A stretch of DNA of 49,784 nt, taken from Candidatus Saccharicenans sp. Its GTDB lineage: Bacteria; Acidobacteriota; Aminicenantia; Aminicenantales; Saccharicenantaceae. The stretch is from positions 1 through 49,784 of the forward strand of contig JAOAIU010000033.1 in the NCBI GenBank assembly GCA_026414545.1. Direction: 5' to 3'. The notes beneath the pieces are model-generated. The model was not told the origin of the DNA, made no database searches, and worked only from the letters and a program-made list of their open reading frames with translations. The translations under genes and the position numbers were made by a program. Of the stretch, positions 24,697 to 32,479 are shown piece by piece; the first letter of the stretch is position 1; every line of letters begins with the position of its first letter.

Positions 24697-25935
24697 TCAT
24701 TTCCTTTCCACCTTCAACAGGTTCCCGTCCTTCAGGTCGCGCAGGGCTGAATAGGGGCCGGTCACGATTTCCTGTCCTTCTTCCAGGCCGGAAATTATTT
24801 CCACCATCATCCCGCCCATGATTCCTTTTTTGACGGGCTGGAACTTGGCCCGGCTGTTCTCAATCCTGAACACGCCCTCTTCTTCCCTGGCTTTTTCAGG
24901 GGCGGGCGAGGCAGTCTTGTCTTTTTCCTCGTTTTTCTTGGTCTCCCTGACGACCAGGGCGGCGATGGGCACCGCCAGCACTTCCTTCTTTTCGGCGACT
25001 ATGATGTCGGCCGAAGCCGAAAGACCGGGCTTGAGCTGGTGGCCAGTGTCTTCCAGGGTTATGACTACCTTGAAATTCCTGGATTCCTGAGAGCCCATGG
25101 TAGTTTTGTCCAGGGCTGAGCTGCCAATTTCGGTAACCTGTCCCTTGAATATCTGGTCGGGAAAGGCGTCAACCTTGACCCTGGCCGTCTGGCCTATTTT
25201 TACATTGACCACGTCGGTCTCGTCCACTTCGACTTCCACTTCCATAATCGACAGGTCAGCGATCGTCAGCAGCACGGTTCCCGGGTTGTTCATGGTGCCC
25301 ACAATGGCCACCTCTCCTTCTTCTACTCGAAGGCTGGTGACCATGCCGTCAATGGGCGAGGTGTAGGTGGTTTTCTTCAGGTCGTCCAGGGTGCTCTTCA
25401 GGCTGGCTTCTGCCTGTTTTATCTGGTATCTCAGTGCCTGCAGCGTAGCCGAGGAAACTTCATACTGGACTCGAGCTCCTTCCAGCTGATCCTTGGAAAT
25501 CAAAGCGCTGTCGTAAAGCTGCTTCTGGCGTTCGTAAAAGCTCTTGTCCCGGCGGTACTGGGCTTCCGCTCTTATCAACTCGGCCTTGAACTGGTTAATA
25601 TTGGCTCTTATGCGGTCCACCTGGGCCTCAAAGTAGGTGGGGTCGATTTGCAGCAGGAAATCGCCGGCCTTTACTTCCTGTCCCTCCTTCACTCCTATTT
25701 TGACAATCCGGCCAGCTACCAGGGCGCTGATATTGATGTTTTTCTTGGGCTTAACCTCACCCGAGGCCGAAATAATGGAAGTAATGTCCTGTTTTTTAAC
25801 CTTGTCCACCGTGACCTTGATGGCTTTTTCCCGGGAAGCCTGAAGGTTCAGGAATATAACCGCGGCTATTATCAGGATAATCCCGGCGAACAGGATCAGC
25901 CTCTTTTTCTTCTTGGAACCTTTCTTGTCAGCCAT
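24697..25935 (-). CDS. MacA/HlyD-type periplasmic adaptor subunit
   Basis: A 412-residue membrane-fusion protein. After a Lys-rich start (ADKKGSKKKKR) comes one membrane segment (about residues 13-30). The barrel-lipoyl half (IISASGEVKPKKNINISALVAGRIVKI) precedes a long coiled-coil hairpin (about 95-195), with the second lipoyl half at SPIDGMVTSLRVEEGEVAIVG. The beta-barrel and membrane-proximal domains complete it. I start at the ATG at 25935, preceded by AAAGGAC; an ATG at 25980 would lie upstream of the -10 box TATAAT (25969-25974). With the next two genes it forms a putative tripartite efflux or lipid/lipoprotein export system. Confidence 0.9.
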   Translation of the reverse strand: MADKKGSKKKKRLILFAGIILIIAAVIFLNLQASREKAIKVTVDKVKKQDITSIISASGEVKPKKNINISALVAGRIVKIGVKEGQEVKAGDFLLQIDPTYFEAQVDRIRANINQFKAELIRAEAQYRRDKSFYERQKQLYDSALISKDQLEGARVQYEVSSATLQALRYQIKQAEASLKSTLDDLKKTTYTSPIDGMVTSLRVEEGEVAIVGTMNNPGTVLLTIADLSIMEVEVEVDETDVVNVKIGQTARVKVDAFPDQIFKGQVTEIGSSALDKTTMGSQESRNFKVVITLEDTGHQLKPGLSASADIIVAEKKEVLAVPIAALVVRETKKNEEKDKTASPAPEKAREEEGVFRIENSRAKFQPVKKGIMGGMMVEIISGLEEGQEIVTGPYSALRDLKDGNLLKVERK

Positions 25936-26012
25936 TTCGATGTCCTTTGAGCCAGATGATTTCACATAATTATACTTCATTTTACGGAATTTTGGGTAAA
26001 AAGTTTAACTTG

Positions 26013-26041
26013 TTGCCAGCCGGGAGCCAAGCTGATAAGAT
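26013..26041 (+). promoter_or_regulatory. Promoter of the inositol-phosphatase-family gene
   Basis: TTGCCA (26013-26018), a 17-base spacer, then TAAGAT (26036-26041). Only six bases separate the -10 box from the ATG at 26048, so the transcript probably begins at the start codon. Confidence 0.65.
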
Positions 26042-26047
26042 TTTCTC

Positions 26048-26839
26048 ATGGTCAGACCAGAGACGTTTCTGCCGGCGGCCCGCAAGGCTGCCCTGGAAGC
26101 CGGGCGCTATCTGCTTCAGGGATTAAGCCAGTCAAAAAAAGTTAGCTACAAGGGGCAGGTGGACCTGGTTACCAGCTTCGACCGCCGGTCTGAAGAAATA
26201 ATTTACGACCGGCTCAGCCGAGCCTTTCCCGGTCACAGTTTTCTGGCCGAGGAAGAAATCCGTCACGACCGGGCTTCTGATTATTGCTGGCTGGTTGACC
26301 CTCTGGACGGGACCACCAATTACGCCCATGGTCTTCCGGTTTTCTGCGTGTCAATAGCACTGGCTTTTAAGGGGGAAATTATTCTGGGGGTAGTCTATGA
26401 CCCCAACCGGCAAGAGATTTTCATGGCGGTTCGGGGCCAGGGTGCAAATCTTAATGGACACCCCATAAGAGTTTCCAGGACCCGCAGATTGGACCGGAGT
26501 CTTCTGGCTACCGGTTTTCCCTACGATGTCCGGACAAGCCGGGATAATAATCTCGACCATTTTTCTAATTTTGCCGTCCGGGCCCAGGCTATCCGACGCC
26601 TGGGCTCAGCGGCCCTGGACCTTTGCTATGTAGCCTGTGGCCGCTTTGATGGCTACTGGGAAAAAAAGCTCAAGCCCTGGGACCTGGCGGCCGGGGTCTT
26701 GCTGGTTGAAGAAGCCGGCGGCCGGGTAAGCGATTTGCAGGGTAAAAAATTTAAATTACCCGGTCCGCACGTTGTGGCCAGTAACGGTCATATCCACCGG
26801 CCCATGCTGGAAATCTTGAGCCTGGGTCGGGTAAAATAA
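26048..26839 (+). CDS. suhB: Inositol-1-monophosphatase family protein (SuhB-like)
   Basis: A 263-residue Mg-dependent phosphatase. LAEEE carries the first metal-binding acidic residues, WLVDPLDGTTNYAHGLP is the central family signature, and KPWDLAAGVLLVEEAGG supplies the last metal Asp. RRLGSAALDLCYVACGRFDGYWE is the substrate-side segment. The family hydrolyses inositol monophosphate and related sugar phosphates, and SuhB also acts in rRNA antitermination in E. coli. There is no Shine-Dalgarno; the -10 box ends 6 bases before the ATG, so a leaderless mRNA is likely. A secreted protein gene follows 18 bases later. Confidence 0.93.
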   Translation: MVRPETFLPAARKAALEAGRYLLQGLSQSKKVSYKGQVDLVTSFDRRSEEIIYDRLSRAFPGHSFLAEEEIRHDRASDYCWLVDPLDGTTNYAHGLPVFCVSIALAFKGEIILGVVYDPNRQEIFMAVRGQGANLNGHPIRVSRTRRLDRSLLATGFPYDVRTSRDNNLDHFSNFAVRAQAIRRLGSAALDLCYVACGRFDGYWEKKLKPWDLAAGVLLVEEAGGRVSDLQGKKFKLPGPHVVASNGHIHRPMLEILSLGRVK

Positions 26840-26857
26840 TCCAAGAAAGAAGAGAAG

Positions 26858-27391
26858 ATGAACCGCCTGAGGTATTCAGTCTTTTTGATCATCCTTTTAA
26901 CAGTGCTGGCCAAGCTTCCGGCGGAAGCCCGGGTGTCTGGCCGGTTGGCCGTCAGGGAGCAGGATGAAGGCCTGGTGCCTGTTAAGCAGCTGGAGGTCAG
27001 GGCCGCCCTGGGCTGGGTGGACACCGGTCTTGATGTTAAAGAGGGGGAAAGATTTGTGTTTCGGGTTTCTGGCACCATTTCACTCCAGAAGGGAAATCCC
27101 ATTGCCAGCTGCGGCCCTGAAGGGCTGGACCTGCAGACCCCGCAACAGCCCCTGCCAGACCGTAATCTGGGGGCGGCAGTGGGCCGGGTGGTTAAGGTCC
27201 TGAGCGTCACCAAAGATGAGGAGACGGGTGAGGAAATCAGAGAAGAAGTAAGCACCGTGTTTTATGTAGGAGCGGGAGCCGAGGTGGAGATAACTCTGGA
27301 AGGCCGGCTTTACCTGGGAGTTAATGATAACGTCTATGCCGATAACGACGGCCAGTTTGTGGTGAACATTTTCAGGAAGAAAAAGGAATAA
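26858..27391 (+). CDS. Secreted PA-IL (LecA)-like beta-sandwich protein
   Basis: A 177-residue protein with a signal peptide (MNRLRYSVFLIILLTVLAK, then AEA). The mature domain shows WVDTGLDVKEGERFVFRVSG near residue 55 and LYLGVNDNVYADNDGQFVV near the end. This pattern recalls the PA-IL/LecA-like galactose-binding fold, where the second motif's Asp/Asn residues help bind calcium and sugar. The similarity is by eye only, and many relatives are not proven lectins. AAGAAGAG stands before the ATG, and it is probably co-transcribed with the phosphatase gene. It ends 28 bases from the convergent accC stop. Confidence 0.7.
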   Translation: MNRLRYSVFLIILLTVLAKLPAEARVSGRLAVREQDEGLVPVKQLEVRAALGWVDTGLDVKEGERFVFRVSGTISLQKGNPIASCGPEGLDLQTPQQPLPDRNLGAAVGRVVKVLSVTKDEETGEEIREEVSTVFYVGAGAEVEITLEGRLYLGVNDNVYADNDGQFVVNIFRKKKE

Positions 27392-27419
27392 GCGGTCGGC
27401 CCTTCTTAAATTTTCAGCT

Positions 27420-28772
27420 TCAGCCGGGAGTTTCTTTCTGGCTCAGAAAATATTCCATGAACTGGGTGTTGTAATTTCCCCTGACAAAGTCGTCGCTGGA
27501 AAGAATGTTGAGCAACAGGGGGATGTTGGTCTTGATGCCCACGATGGTGGTGGTTTCCAGGGCAGCTTTCATCTTGGCAATAGCCAGCTGCCTGGTGGGG
27601 GCATAGGCGATAATCTTGGCCAGGAGGGAGTCGTAATGGGGTGGAATCTCCCAGCCGGCATAGGCGGCGGAATCAACCCGGATTCCCTCTCCGCCGGGGA
27701 AGACCAGAAAATCAATTTTCCCCGGGGATGGGATGAAGGTCTCTGGGTCTTCAGCGTTAATCCGGCACTCAATGGCATGCCCGCGCATTTCCAGTTCCAT
27801 CGGAAAGTTGACTTTCTCGCCGGCGGCCACCCTGATCTGGGCCTTGATCAGGTTGATGCCGTAGACCATCTCGGTAATGGGATGCTCCACCTGGACCCTG
27901 GTGTTAGCTTCCATGAAGTAAAATCTCTTCTTCTCATCCACCAGAAATTCAAAAGTGCCCAGGCTGCGGTAGCCGATTTCTTCAGCCGCATCCTGGGTCT
28001 CCTTCATCATCTTGTTCCTGGTCCGCTCGTCGATGAAGGGCGAGGGCGTTTCCTCGATTATCTTCTGGTACTTTCTCTGGACGCTGCATTCCCTCTCGCC
28101 GAAAGCAATGACGTTTCCCTTGTTGTCGCCAATGACCTGGATTTCTATGTGGTGGGCCCCGGTAATGTATTTTTCGAGATATAGTGAGGGGTCGCCGAAG
28201 GCGGCCCTGGCTTCATTCTGGGCCATGGGGAACTGTTCTTCGAGCTGGGCGGCATTACGGCAGATTCTCATACCCTTGCCACCTCCGCCGGCAGCCGCCT
28301 TGATGATGACCGGGTAACCGATCTTCTGGGCAACCTTTTTGGCTTCGGCCACGTCTTCCAGGATGACATCGCTTCCGGGGACAACGGGCAGCCCGGCTTT
28401 CTTCATGGCCTGGCGAGCGCGGTTCTTGTCTCCCATCAATCGGATTATATCCGGCGGCGGACCTATGAAGACGAACCCGGAGTTCTGGCAGATTTCGGCA
28501 AACCTGGCATTTTCAGCCAGAAAACCGTACCCGGGGTGAATGGCTTCAGCCCCGGTGATTTCGGCCGCGCTCAGGATGTTGGGTATGTTGAGGTAGCTGT
28601 CTGAAGCCTTGGCTGGCCCGATACAGACGCTCTCGTCGGCCAGCATGGCGTGGAGAGAATTGCGGTCGGCTTCCGAAAAGACAGCCACCGTCTTGATGCC
28701 CAGCTCTTTGCAGGACCTTATGATTCTTAAGGCGATTTCGCCCCGGTTGGCCACCAGAATCTTGGAGAACAT
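27420..28772 (-). CDS. accC: Biotin carboxylase subunit of acetyl-CoA carboxylase
   Basis: A 450-residue ATP-grasp enzyme that carboxylates biotin on AccB with bicarbonate and ATP, the first half of malonyl-CoA synthesis. It has the N-terminal KILVANRGEIALRIIR, the HPGYGFLAEN segment, the Gly-rich ATP loop GGGGKGMR, and the FMEANTRVQVEHPITEMV active site that binds Mg and biotin. The length is standard. It follows accB by 5 bases and shares its promoter. The carboxyltransferase genes accA and accD are not in the window. Confidence 0.96.
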   Translation of the reverse strand: MFSKILVANRGEIALRIIRSCKELGIKTVAVFSEADRNSLHAMLADESVCIGPAKASDSYLNIPNILSAAEITGAEAIHPGYGFLAENARFAEICQNSGFVFIGPPPDIIRLMGDKNRARQAMKKAGLPVVPGSDVILEDVAEAKKVAQKIGYPVIIKAAAGGGGKGMRICRNAAQLEEQFPMAQNEARAAFGDPSLYLEKYITGAHHIEIQVIGDNKGNVIAFGERECSVQRKYQKIIEETPSPFIDERTRNKMMKETQDAAEEIGYRSLGTFEFLVDEKKRFYFMEANTRVQVEHPITEMVYGINLIKAQIRVAAGEKVNFPMELEMRGHAIECRINAEDPETFIPSPGKIDFLVFPGGEGIRVDSAAYAGWEIPPHYDSLLAKIIAYAPTRQLAIAKMKAALETTTIVGIKTNIPLLLNILSSDDFVRGNYNTQFMEYFLSQKETPG

Positions 28773-28777
28773 GTTCC

Positions 28778-29305
28778 TCAGGCGCTCACTTTGATGGCAA
28801 AGAGTTTCTGACCGTATTCAACCGGTTTGCCGTTTTCCACCAGGATATCGACCACCAGGCCGTTAACGTCACACTCAATTTCGTTCATCAGCTTCATGGC
28901 TTCGACGATGCACAGAGTCTGGCCCTTTTTGACGGTGTCGCCAATATCCACGAAGGGTGGAGAGGTGGGAGAGGGCGCCCGGTAAAACGTTCCGACCATG
29001 GGCGAAGTTACGTAGTGAATATTCTTATCCTCGGCCGGGGCCGGGGCGGGAACTTCACCGTTGGCAACCATGGCTCTGGCCGGCCCCTCAGGCATGGCTG
29101 AAGTAAACATCACCTGGGCCGGGCCAGAAGAATTGACAAGGCTGCGGCTGAGTTTTATCTTGAAGCCTTCCACTTCCAGCTCGAACTGGGTCAGGTTTTT
29201 CTCTTCCAGGAGAGCTATCAACTTGCGGAGTTCTTCGTAATCAATCTTCGAGCTGAAAGGGCTTTCCTGGCCTGAATCAACAGGCTTACCGTTCTTTTGA
29301 GCCAT
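28778..29305 (-). CDS. accB: Biotin carboxyl carrier protein of acetyl-CoA carboxylase
   Basis: A 175-residue carrier. It has an N-terminal helical region (IDYEELRKLIALLEEKNL...EVEGFKIKLSR), an Ala/Pro-rich linker, and a biotinyl domain with the thumb-containing start TSPMVGTFYRAPSP and the biotin site VEAMKLMNEI (Lys138). The ATG follows GGAAGGTG. It is the first gene of the accB-accC operon. Confidence 0.96.
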   Translation of the reverse strand: MAQKNGKPVDSGQESPFSSKIDYEELRKLIALLEEKNLTQFELEVEGFKIKLSRSLVNSSGPAQVMFTSAMPEGPARAMVANGEVPAPAPAEDKNIHYVTSPMVGTFYRAPSPTSPPFVDIGDTVKKGQTLCIVEAMKLMNEIECDVNGLVVDILVENGKPVEYGQKLFAIKVSA

Positions 29306-29331
29306 TATTCACCTTCCTGAAAGTTAGTAAA

Positions 29332-29360
29332 ACTTTACCCAGAACGACCTGGATTGTCAA
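29332..29360 (-). promoter_or_regulatory. accB-accC promoter
   Basis: On the minus strand TTGACA (29360-29355), a 17-base spacer, then TAAAGT (29337-29332), ending 26 bases before the accB ATG. Confidence 0.75.
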
Positions 29361-29672
29361 GCTGGAATCCTGGTGCCGGATAGAATTTATTTATAATCAA
29401 TAAATTAACTTAAAGAGCACTTGCTCTTCGCTTTCTCCTGGACAAACTCTGGCCACATTTCCCGTCTGCTTTGCCACCCCGCCGGAATCAGGTTTCCAGA
29501 AATCAGGAAAAGACAGAGGATGTAGGAAACAATTCCCGGGAGTCTTTGTCGTCTGCGGGTCAATAATCCAGTCTTTAAAGGAGACCGGAAACAGATTTCC
29601 TCATCTCGGAGGAGCCAGAAGCACTATTCTCTGCTGCTGAATCAGTCAGGCTTAAGCCGCCTGTCGTCTTTT

Positions 29673-29698
29673 GGCTTAAATAATCTGTTATTTAAGCC
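29673..29698. repeat. Perfect 11-base inverted repeat upstream of ffh
   Basis: GGCTTAAATAA-TCTG-TTATTTAAGCC pairs completely with a 4-base loop. A related palindrome, GGCTTAAGCC, lies 15 bases upstream at 29649-29658. The stem is A/T rich, with no following T tract, so an operator is at least as likely as a terminator. Confidence 0.65.
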
Positions 29699-29774
29699 AG
29701 GGGAAAAAGGTGGATTAATGTCTGGTACCAGCCGATTCTTCCAGCCTGTCGACCCCCGGGTTCAGTCCGGTTGA

Positions 29775-29803
29775 TTGACCTCGGGTTCAGGCTGGCGTAA
29801 GAT
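29775..29803 (+). promoter_or_regulatory. ffh promoter
   Basis: TTGACC (29775-29780), a 17-base spacer, then TAAGAT (29798-29803), followed by AGGTGG and the ATG at 29826. Confidence 0.65.
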
Positions 29804-29825
29804 TTAAGGCAGTCAGGTGGATTGA

Positions 29826-31145
29826 ATGTTCGAACAGCTTTCTGAAAAAATCCAGAAAACTCTTAAATACATCCGGGGCGAAGGCAAGATAACAGAGAAA
29901 AATATTGCCGAGGCTCTGAAGATGCTGAGGCTGGCCTTCCTGGAAGCTGACGTCAATTATAAGGTTGTCAAAGAATTTGAAGCCAGGGTCAAGGCCCGGG
30001 CCCTCAACCAGGAAGTCATGATGAGCCTGACGCCGGCCCAGCACTTCATCAAGATAGTGCGGGACGAGCTGACCGAGATCCTGGGCCAGGAGGCTAAACC
30101 CCTGGCCTTGGCCAGCCACCCACCCTCGGTTTTCATGCTGGTCGGGTTGCAGGGCAGCGGTAAGACCACCACCTCCGGCAAGCTGGCCAGGTATGTTCAG
30201 GGGCTCGGGCGCAACCCGCTTTTGGTGTCCTTTGACCTGAAAAGGCTGGCTGCCCAGGACCAGCTACGGATAATATCCAAATCCCTGAACCTGCCTTTTT
30301 ATGAGATGACGGCCGAAAAGATGAAGAACCCGGTGGAAGCTCTGAAAGAGCTGGTTAGCTATACCAGGAACCGGGGCTACGACCCGCTCATCGTGGATAC
30401 TGCCGGTCGTCTCCACATTGACGAGGAGCTGATGGAAGAGCTGAGGCTGGTCAGGCAAATTCTGGAACCGACTGAGGTCATCTATGTTGGCGACGCCATG
30501 ACCGGCCAGGACGCGGTTCGAAGCGCCCAGGCTTTTGAGGAGAAAATAGGACTGACCTCAATCATTCTGACCAAGCTGGATGGCGACGCCAGGGGCGGAG
30601 CTGCCCTGTCCATTGTCTATGTAACCCATAAGCCCATCAAGTTTATCGGTGTGGGTGAAAAGTTCGACAAGCTGGAAGTGTTCCATCCTGACCGTATGGC
30701 CTCCAGGATCCTGGGCCTGGGCGATATCCTCAGTCTGATTGAAAAAGCAGAGCAGGAAGCCGACCTGAAGGAGGCCGAGGAAATTGCCAGGAAAATTAAG
30801 AAGCAGCAGTTCACCCTGGAAGATTTCCGCAAGCAGCTCCAGCAACTAAAGAAGATGGGCAGCCTGTCCGGGCTTCTGGACCTACTGCCCAGGGTCGGGC
30901 CCTTCAAAAAGATGGGGGCTTTGGAGCTGGATGATAAAAAGCTCGTTTATTTCGAAGCCATCATCAATTCCATGACCCCGGCCGAGCGGGAAAATCCGCG
31001 GATCATTGACGGCCGGAGGCGGGCCAGGATCGCCCGGGGCAGTGGCCGCCCGGTCCAGGAAGTCAACCAGCTATTGAAACAGTTCTTCGAAATGGAAAAA
31101 ATGTTGAAAAAAAGCGATTTCCAGAAGCTGATGAAGAATATCTGA
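29826..31145 (+). CDS. ffh: Signal recognition particle protein Ffh
   Basis: A 439-residue SRP GTPase that binds signal sequences of nascent membrane and secreted proteins and delivers them to FtsY. Order: N domain (residues 1-90), G domain with [15 protein letters not shown] (G1), [14 protein letters not shown] (G3), [10 protein letters not shown] (G4) and [23 protein letters not shown], then the helical M domain with [12 protein letters not shown], the SRP RNA-binding motif. The G2 region reads [12 protein letters not shown], where most Ffh proteins have D-x-Y-R-P-A-A; Leu replaces the Pro. The rest is conserved, so the protein should work. It is transcribed alone from its own promoter. Confidence 0.96.
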   Translation: MFEQLSEKIQKTLKYIRGEGKITEKNIAEALKMLRLAFLEADVNYKVVKEFEARVKARALNQEVMMSLTPAQHFIKIVRDELTEILGQEAKPLALASHPPSVFMLVGLQGSGKTTTSGKLARYVQGLGRNPLLVSFDLKRLAAQDQLRIISKSLNLPFYEMTAEKMKNPVEALKELVSYTRNRGYDPLIVDTAGRLHIDEELMEELRLVRQILEPTEVIYVGDAMTGQDAVRSAQAFEEKIGLTSIILTKLDGDARGGAALSIVYVTHKPIKFIGVGEKFDKLEVFHPDRMASRILGLGDILSLIEKAEQEADLKEAEEIARKIKKQQFTLEDFRKQLQQLKKMGSLSGLLDLLPRVGPFKKMGALELDDKKLVYFEAIINSMTPAERENPRIIDGRRRARIARGSGRPVQEVNQLLKQFFEMEKMLKKSDFQKLMKNI

Positions 31146-31401
31146 AATCCAGCCCGGCTTTATCCAGCCCAAATTATTTTCTGAGTTTCTTTTAAGAATT
31201 TTCAGAGAGCCAGCTCCTGTGAGAAAAATCAACCCTTTTCTGATTTTTAAGACGGGAGACATGATCCTCCGTTCCCTTTCGGTCAGGTTTTTCATTCTTC
31301 CTGCCGGCCAGCTTGTTTCAATTTGCTTATCAGGAACTTAAATTTCAGCCCCGGCCGGGAAGGGAGGGATGGGCGCAAGGTCAGGCCGTTTAGTTTTTAT
31401 A

Positions 31402-32130
31402 CTATAGGCTGACGTAGCCAAGGAGATAGAGGGTCCCGAGAATTATCGGCTGGTGCAGCAGGTAAATCCAGAGTGAATGGCGTCCGCACCAGTTGAAAAT
31501 GGTCGCTGGTAATTTTCGGATGAAGAGGCTCTTTCGTGAGGGATACAGCCAGCGGCCGAGAGCGGCGCCGACCAAAAAGACCCCGAACCACGGAATCAGC
31601 GGGAAATAATCGAAGGAAGCAAAGTCGGGACGGTGAAGACCGAGCGGCAGCAGCCAGTTGGAGTTCAGGGCCGGTATCCTGTGAGCTGCCGGTAGCAGAG
31701 GGCTCAGGCTGGCGATAATTATCCCTGAGGTCAGGCAGGTGACGGCCGTAGATTTCTTAAAGTACAGGCCGTATATCAGCGCCGAGACCCCAAGGCAATG
31801 GATGATTCCAAACAGGATTACCGACCCGGGGTCAAAAAAATAGGTGGCGGCGGTGATAACCAGGGCCACGGCCAGGTATTTCAGGCTGCGCCGGAGATTA
31901 TTCTGGCTGAAGTTGGAACTGACTCCGGACAGGATGACGAACAGGCCGGCAAAAAAATGCTGGGCCACCAGCCAGGCCGGTGTGGTCAGGTCGGTGGTCA
32001 AGCCCAGGAATCTTTCCAGTCCGGCAAAATCGCCAAGGTCGTAAAGCAGATGATAACCGACCATCAGGATGATGGCCAGGCCCCGGAGAAAATCTATTTC
32101 CCAGATGCGGGTGGAGTTTGCCTCTTTCAC
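31402..32130 (-). CDS. DUF1624 integral membrane protein (acyltransferase-like)
   Basis: A 242-residue protein with about seven membrane segments. It opens with RIWEIDFLRGLAIILMVGYH, the DUF1624/heparan-alpha-glucosaminide N-acetyltransferase-like signature, and has FGIIHCLGVSALIYG in the middle and GRHSLWIYLLHQPIILG at the end, as in membrane acyltransferases. The role is unknown; related proteins move acyl groups across or within the membrane. The start is a GTG at 32130 without any ribosome site. A TTGACT/TATACT promoter has its -10 box 7 bases upstream, so the message is probably leaderless. Confidence 0.85.
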   Translation of the reverse strand: MKEANSTRIWEIDFLRGLAIILMVGYHLLYDLGDFAGLERFLGLTTDLTTPAWLVAQHFFAGLFVILSGVSSNFSQNNLRRSLKYLAVALVITAATYFFDPGSVILFGIIHCLGVSALIYGLYFKKSTAVTCLTSGIIIASLSPLLPAAHRIPALNSNWLLPLGLHRPDFASFDYFPLIPWFGVFLVGAALGRWLYPSRKSLFIRKLPATIFNWCGRHSLWIYLLHQPIILGTLYLLGYVSL

Positions 32131-32137
32131 GCTGCCG

Positions 32138-32167
32138 AGTATATTATGCCGTCCAGATTTCAGTCAA
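32138..32167 (-). promoter_or_regulatory. Promoter of the DUF1624 gene
   Basis: On the minus strand TTGACT (32167-32162), an 18-base spacer, then TATACT (32143-32138). Seven bases remain before the GTG start. Confidence 0.6.
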
Positions 32168-32372
32168 GGAGAGCCAGTTTATATTCATTAATGATGGTGC
32201 TTTTAGATGACAGGCGGTGATGTCTGGCCATGGTTCCAGACTGGCCCGGGTGAAGACGTCCTCGGGCTGAATCTTAATTTCGGGGGCCAGTTTTATTGAG
32301 TTGTCAATATTGTGTCAATCCAGATAATTCCCGCCAGCCCGAAGGTGGCCTGCTTCTGAGGTTTCCGATATT

Positions 32373-32400
32373 TTGACAGCCATCCTCCCGTTGATATATA
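32373..32400 (+). promoter_or_regulatory. Promoter of the serine hydrolase gene
   Basis: TTGACA (32373-32378), a 16-base spacer, then TATATA (32395-32400). The leader is about 70 bases and ends in AGGAGGG before the ATG at 32480. Confidence 0.65.
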
Positions 32401-32479
32401 GTCAGAAAAGAGAGAGCTATTTCCGAGTAATTGCCGGGATAAAAAAACAATCTGGCAAGATCATAATAAAGGAGGGAAA

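Larger units (their letters stand above)
29306..29825. other. Intergenic region between accB and ffh
   Basis: 520 bases without a convincing protein gene. It contains the accB promoter (29332-29360, minus), a perfect 26-base hairpin (29673-29698) and the ffh promoter (29775-29803), each listed separately. An 18-codon frame with AAGGTGG lies at 29718-29774, too short to support. I looked for the SRP RNA gene next to ffh and did not find its conserved loop. Confidence 0.6.
32131..32479. other. Divergent intergenic region before the serine hydrolase gene
   Basis: 349 bases. It contains the promoter of the DUF1624 gene (32138-32167, minus) and that of the serine hydrolase gene (32373-32400, plus). 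No other gene is visible. A half-operator-like TTATATTCATTAA lies near 32177 but lacks its partner arm. Confidence 0.6.

Noticed and set aside
29718..29774. An 18-codon frame preceded by AAGGTGG, upstream of ffh
   Set aside because: Too short and of no recognisable composition; it lies upstream of the ffh promoter, so it would not be a leader peptide of ffh.
29306..29825. SRP RNA gene next to ffh
   Set aside because: The conserved GNRA-type loop and asymmetric-loop sequence of SRP RNA could not be found on either strand.
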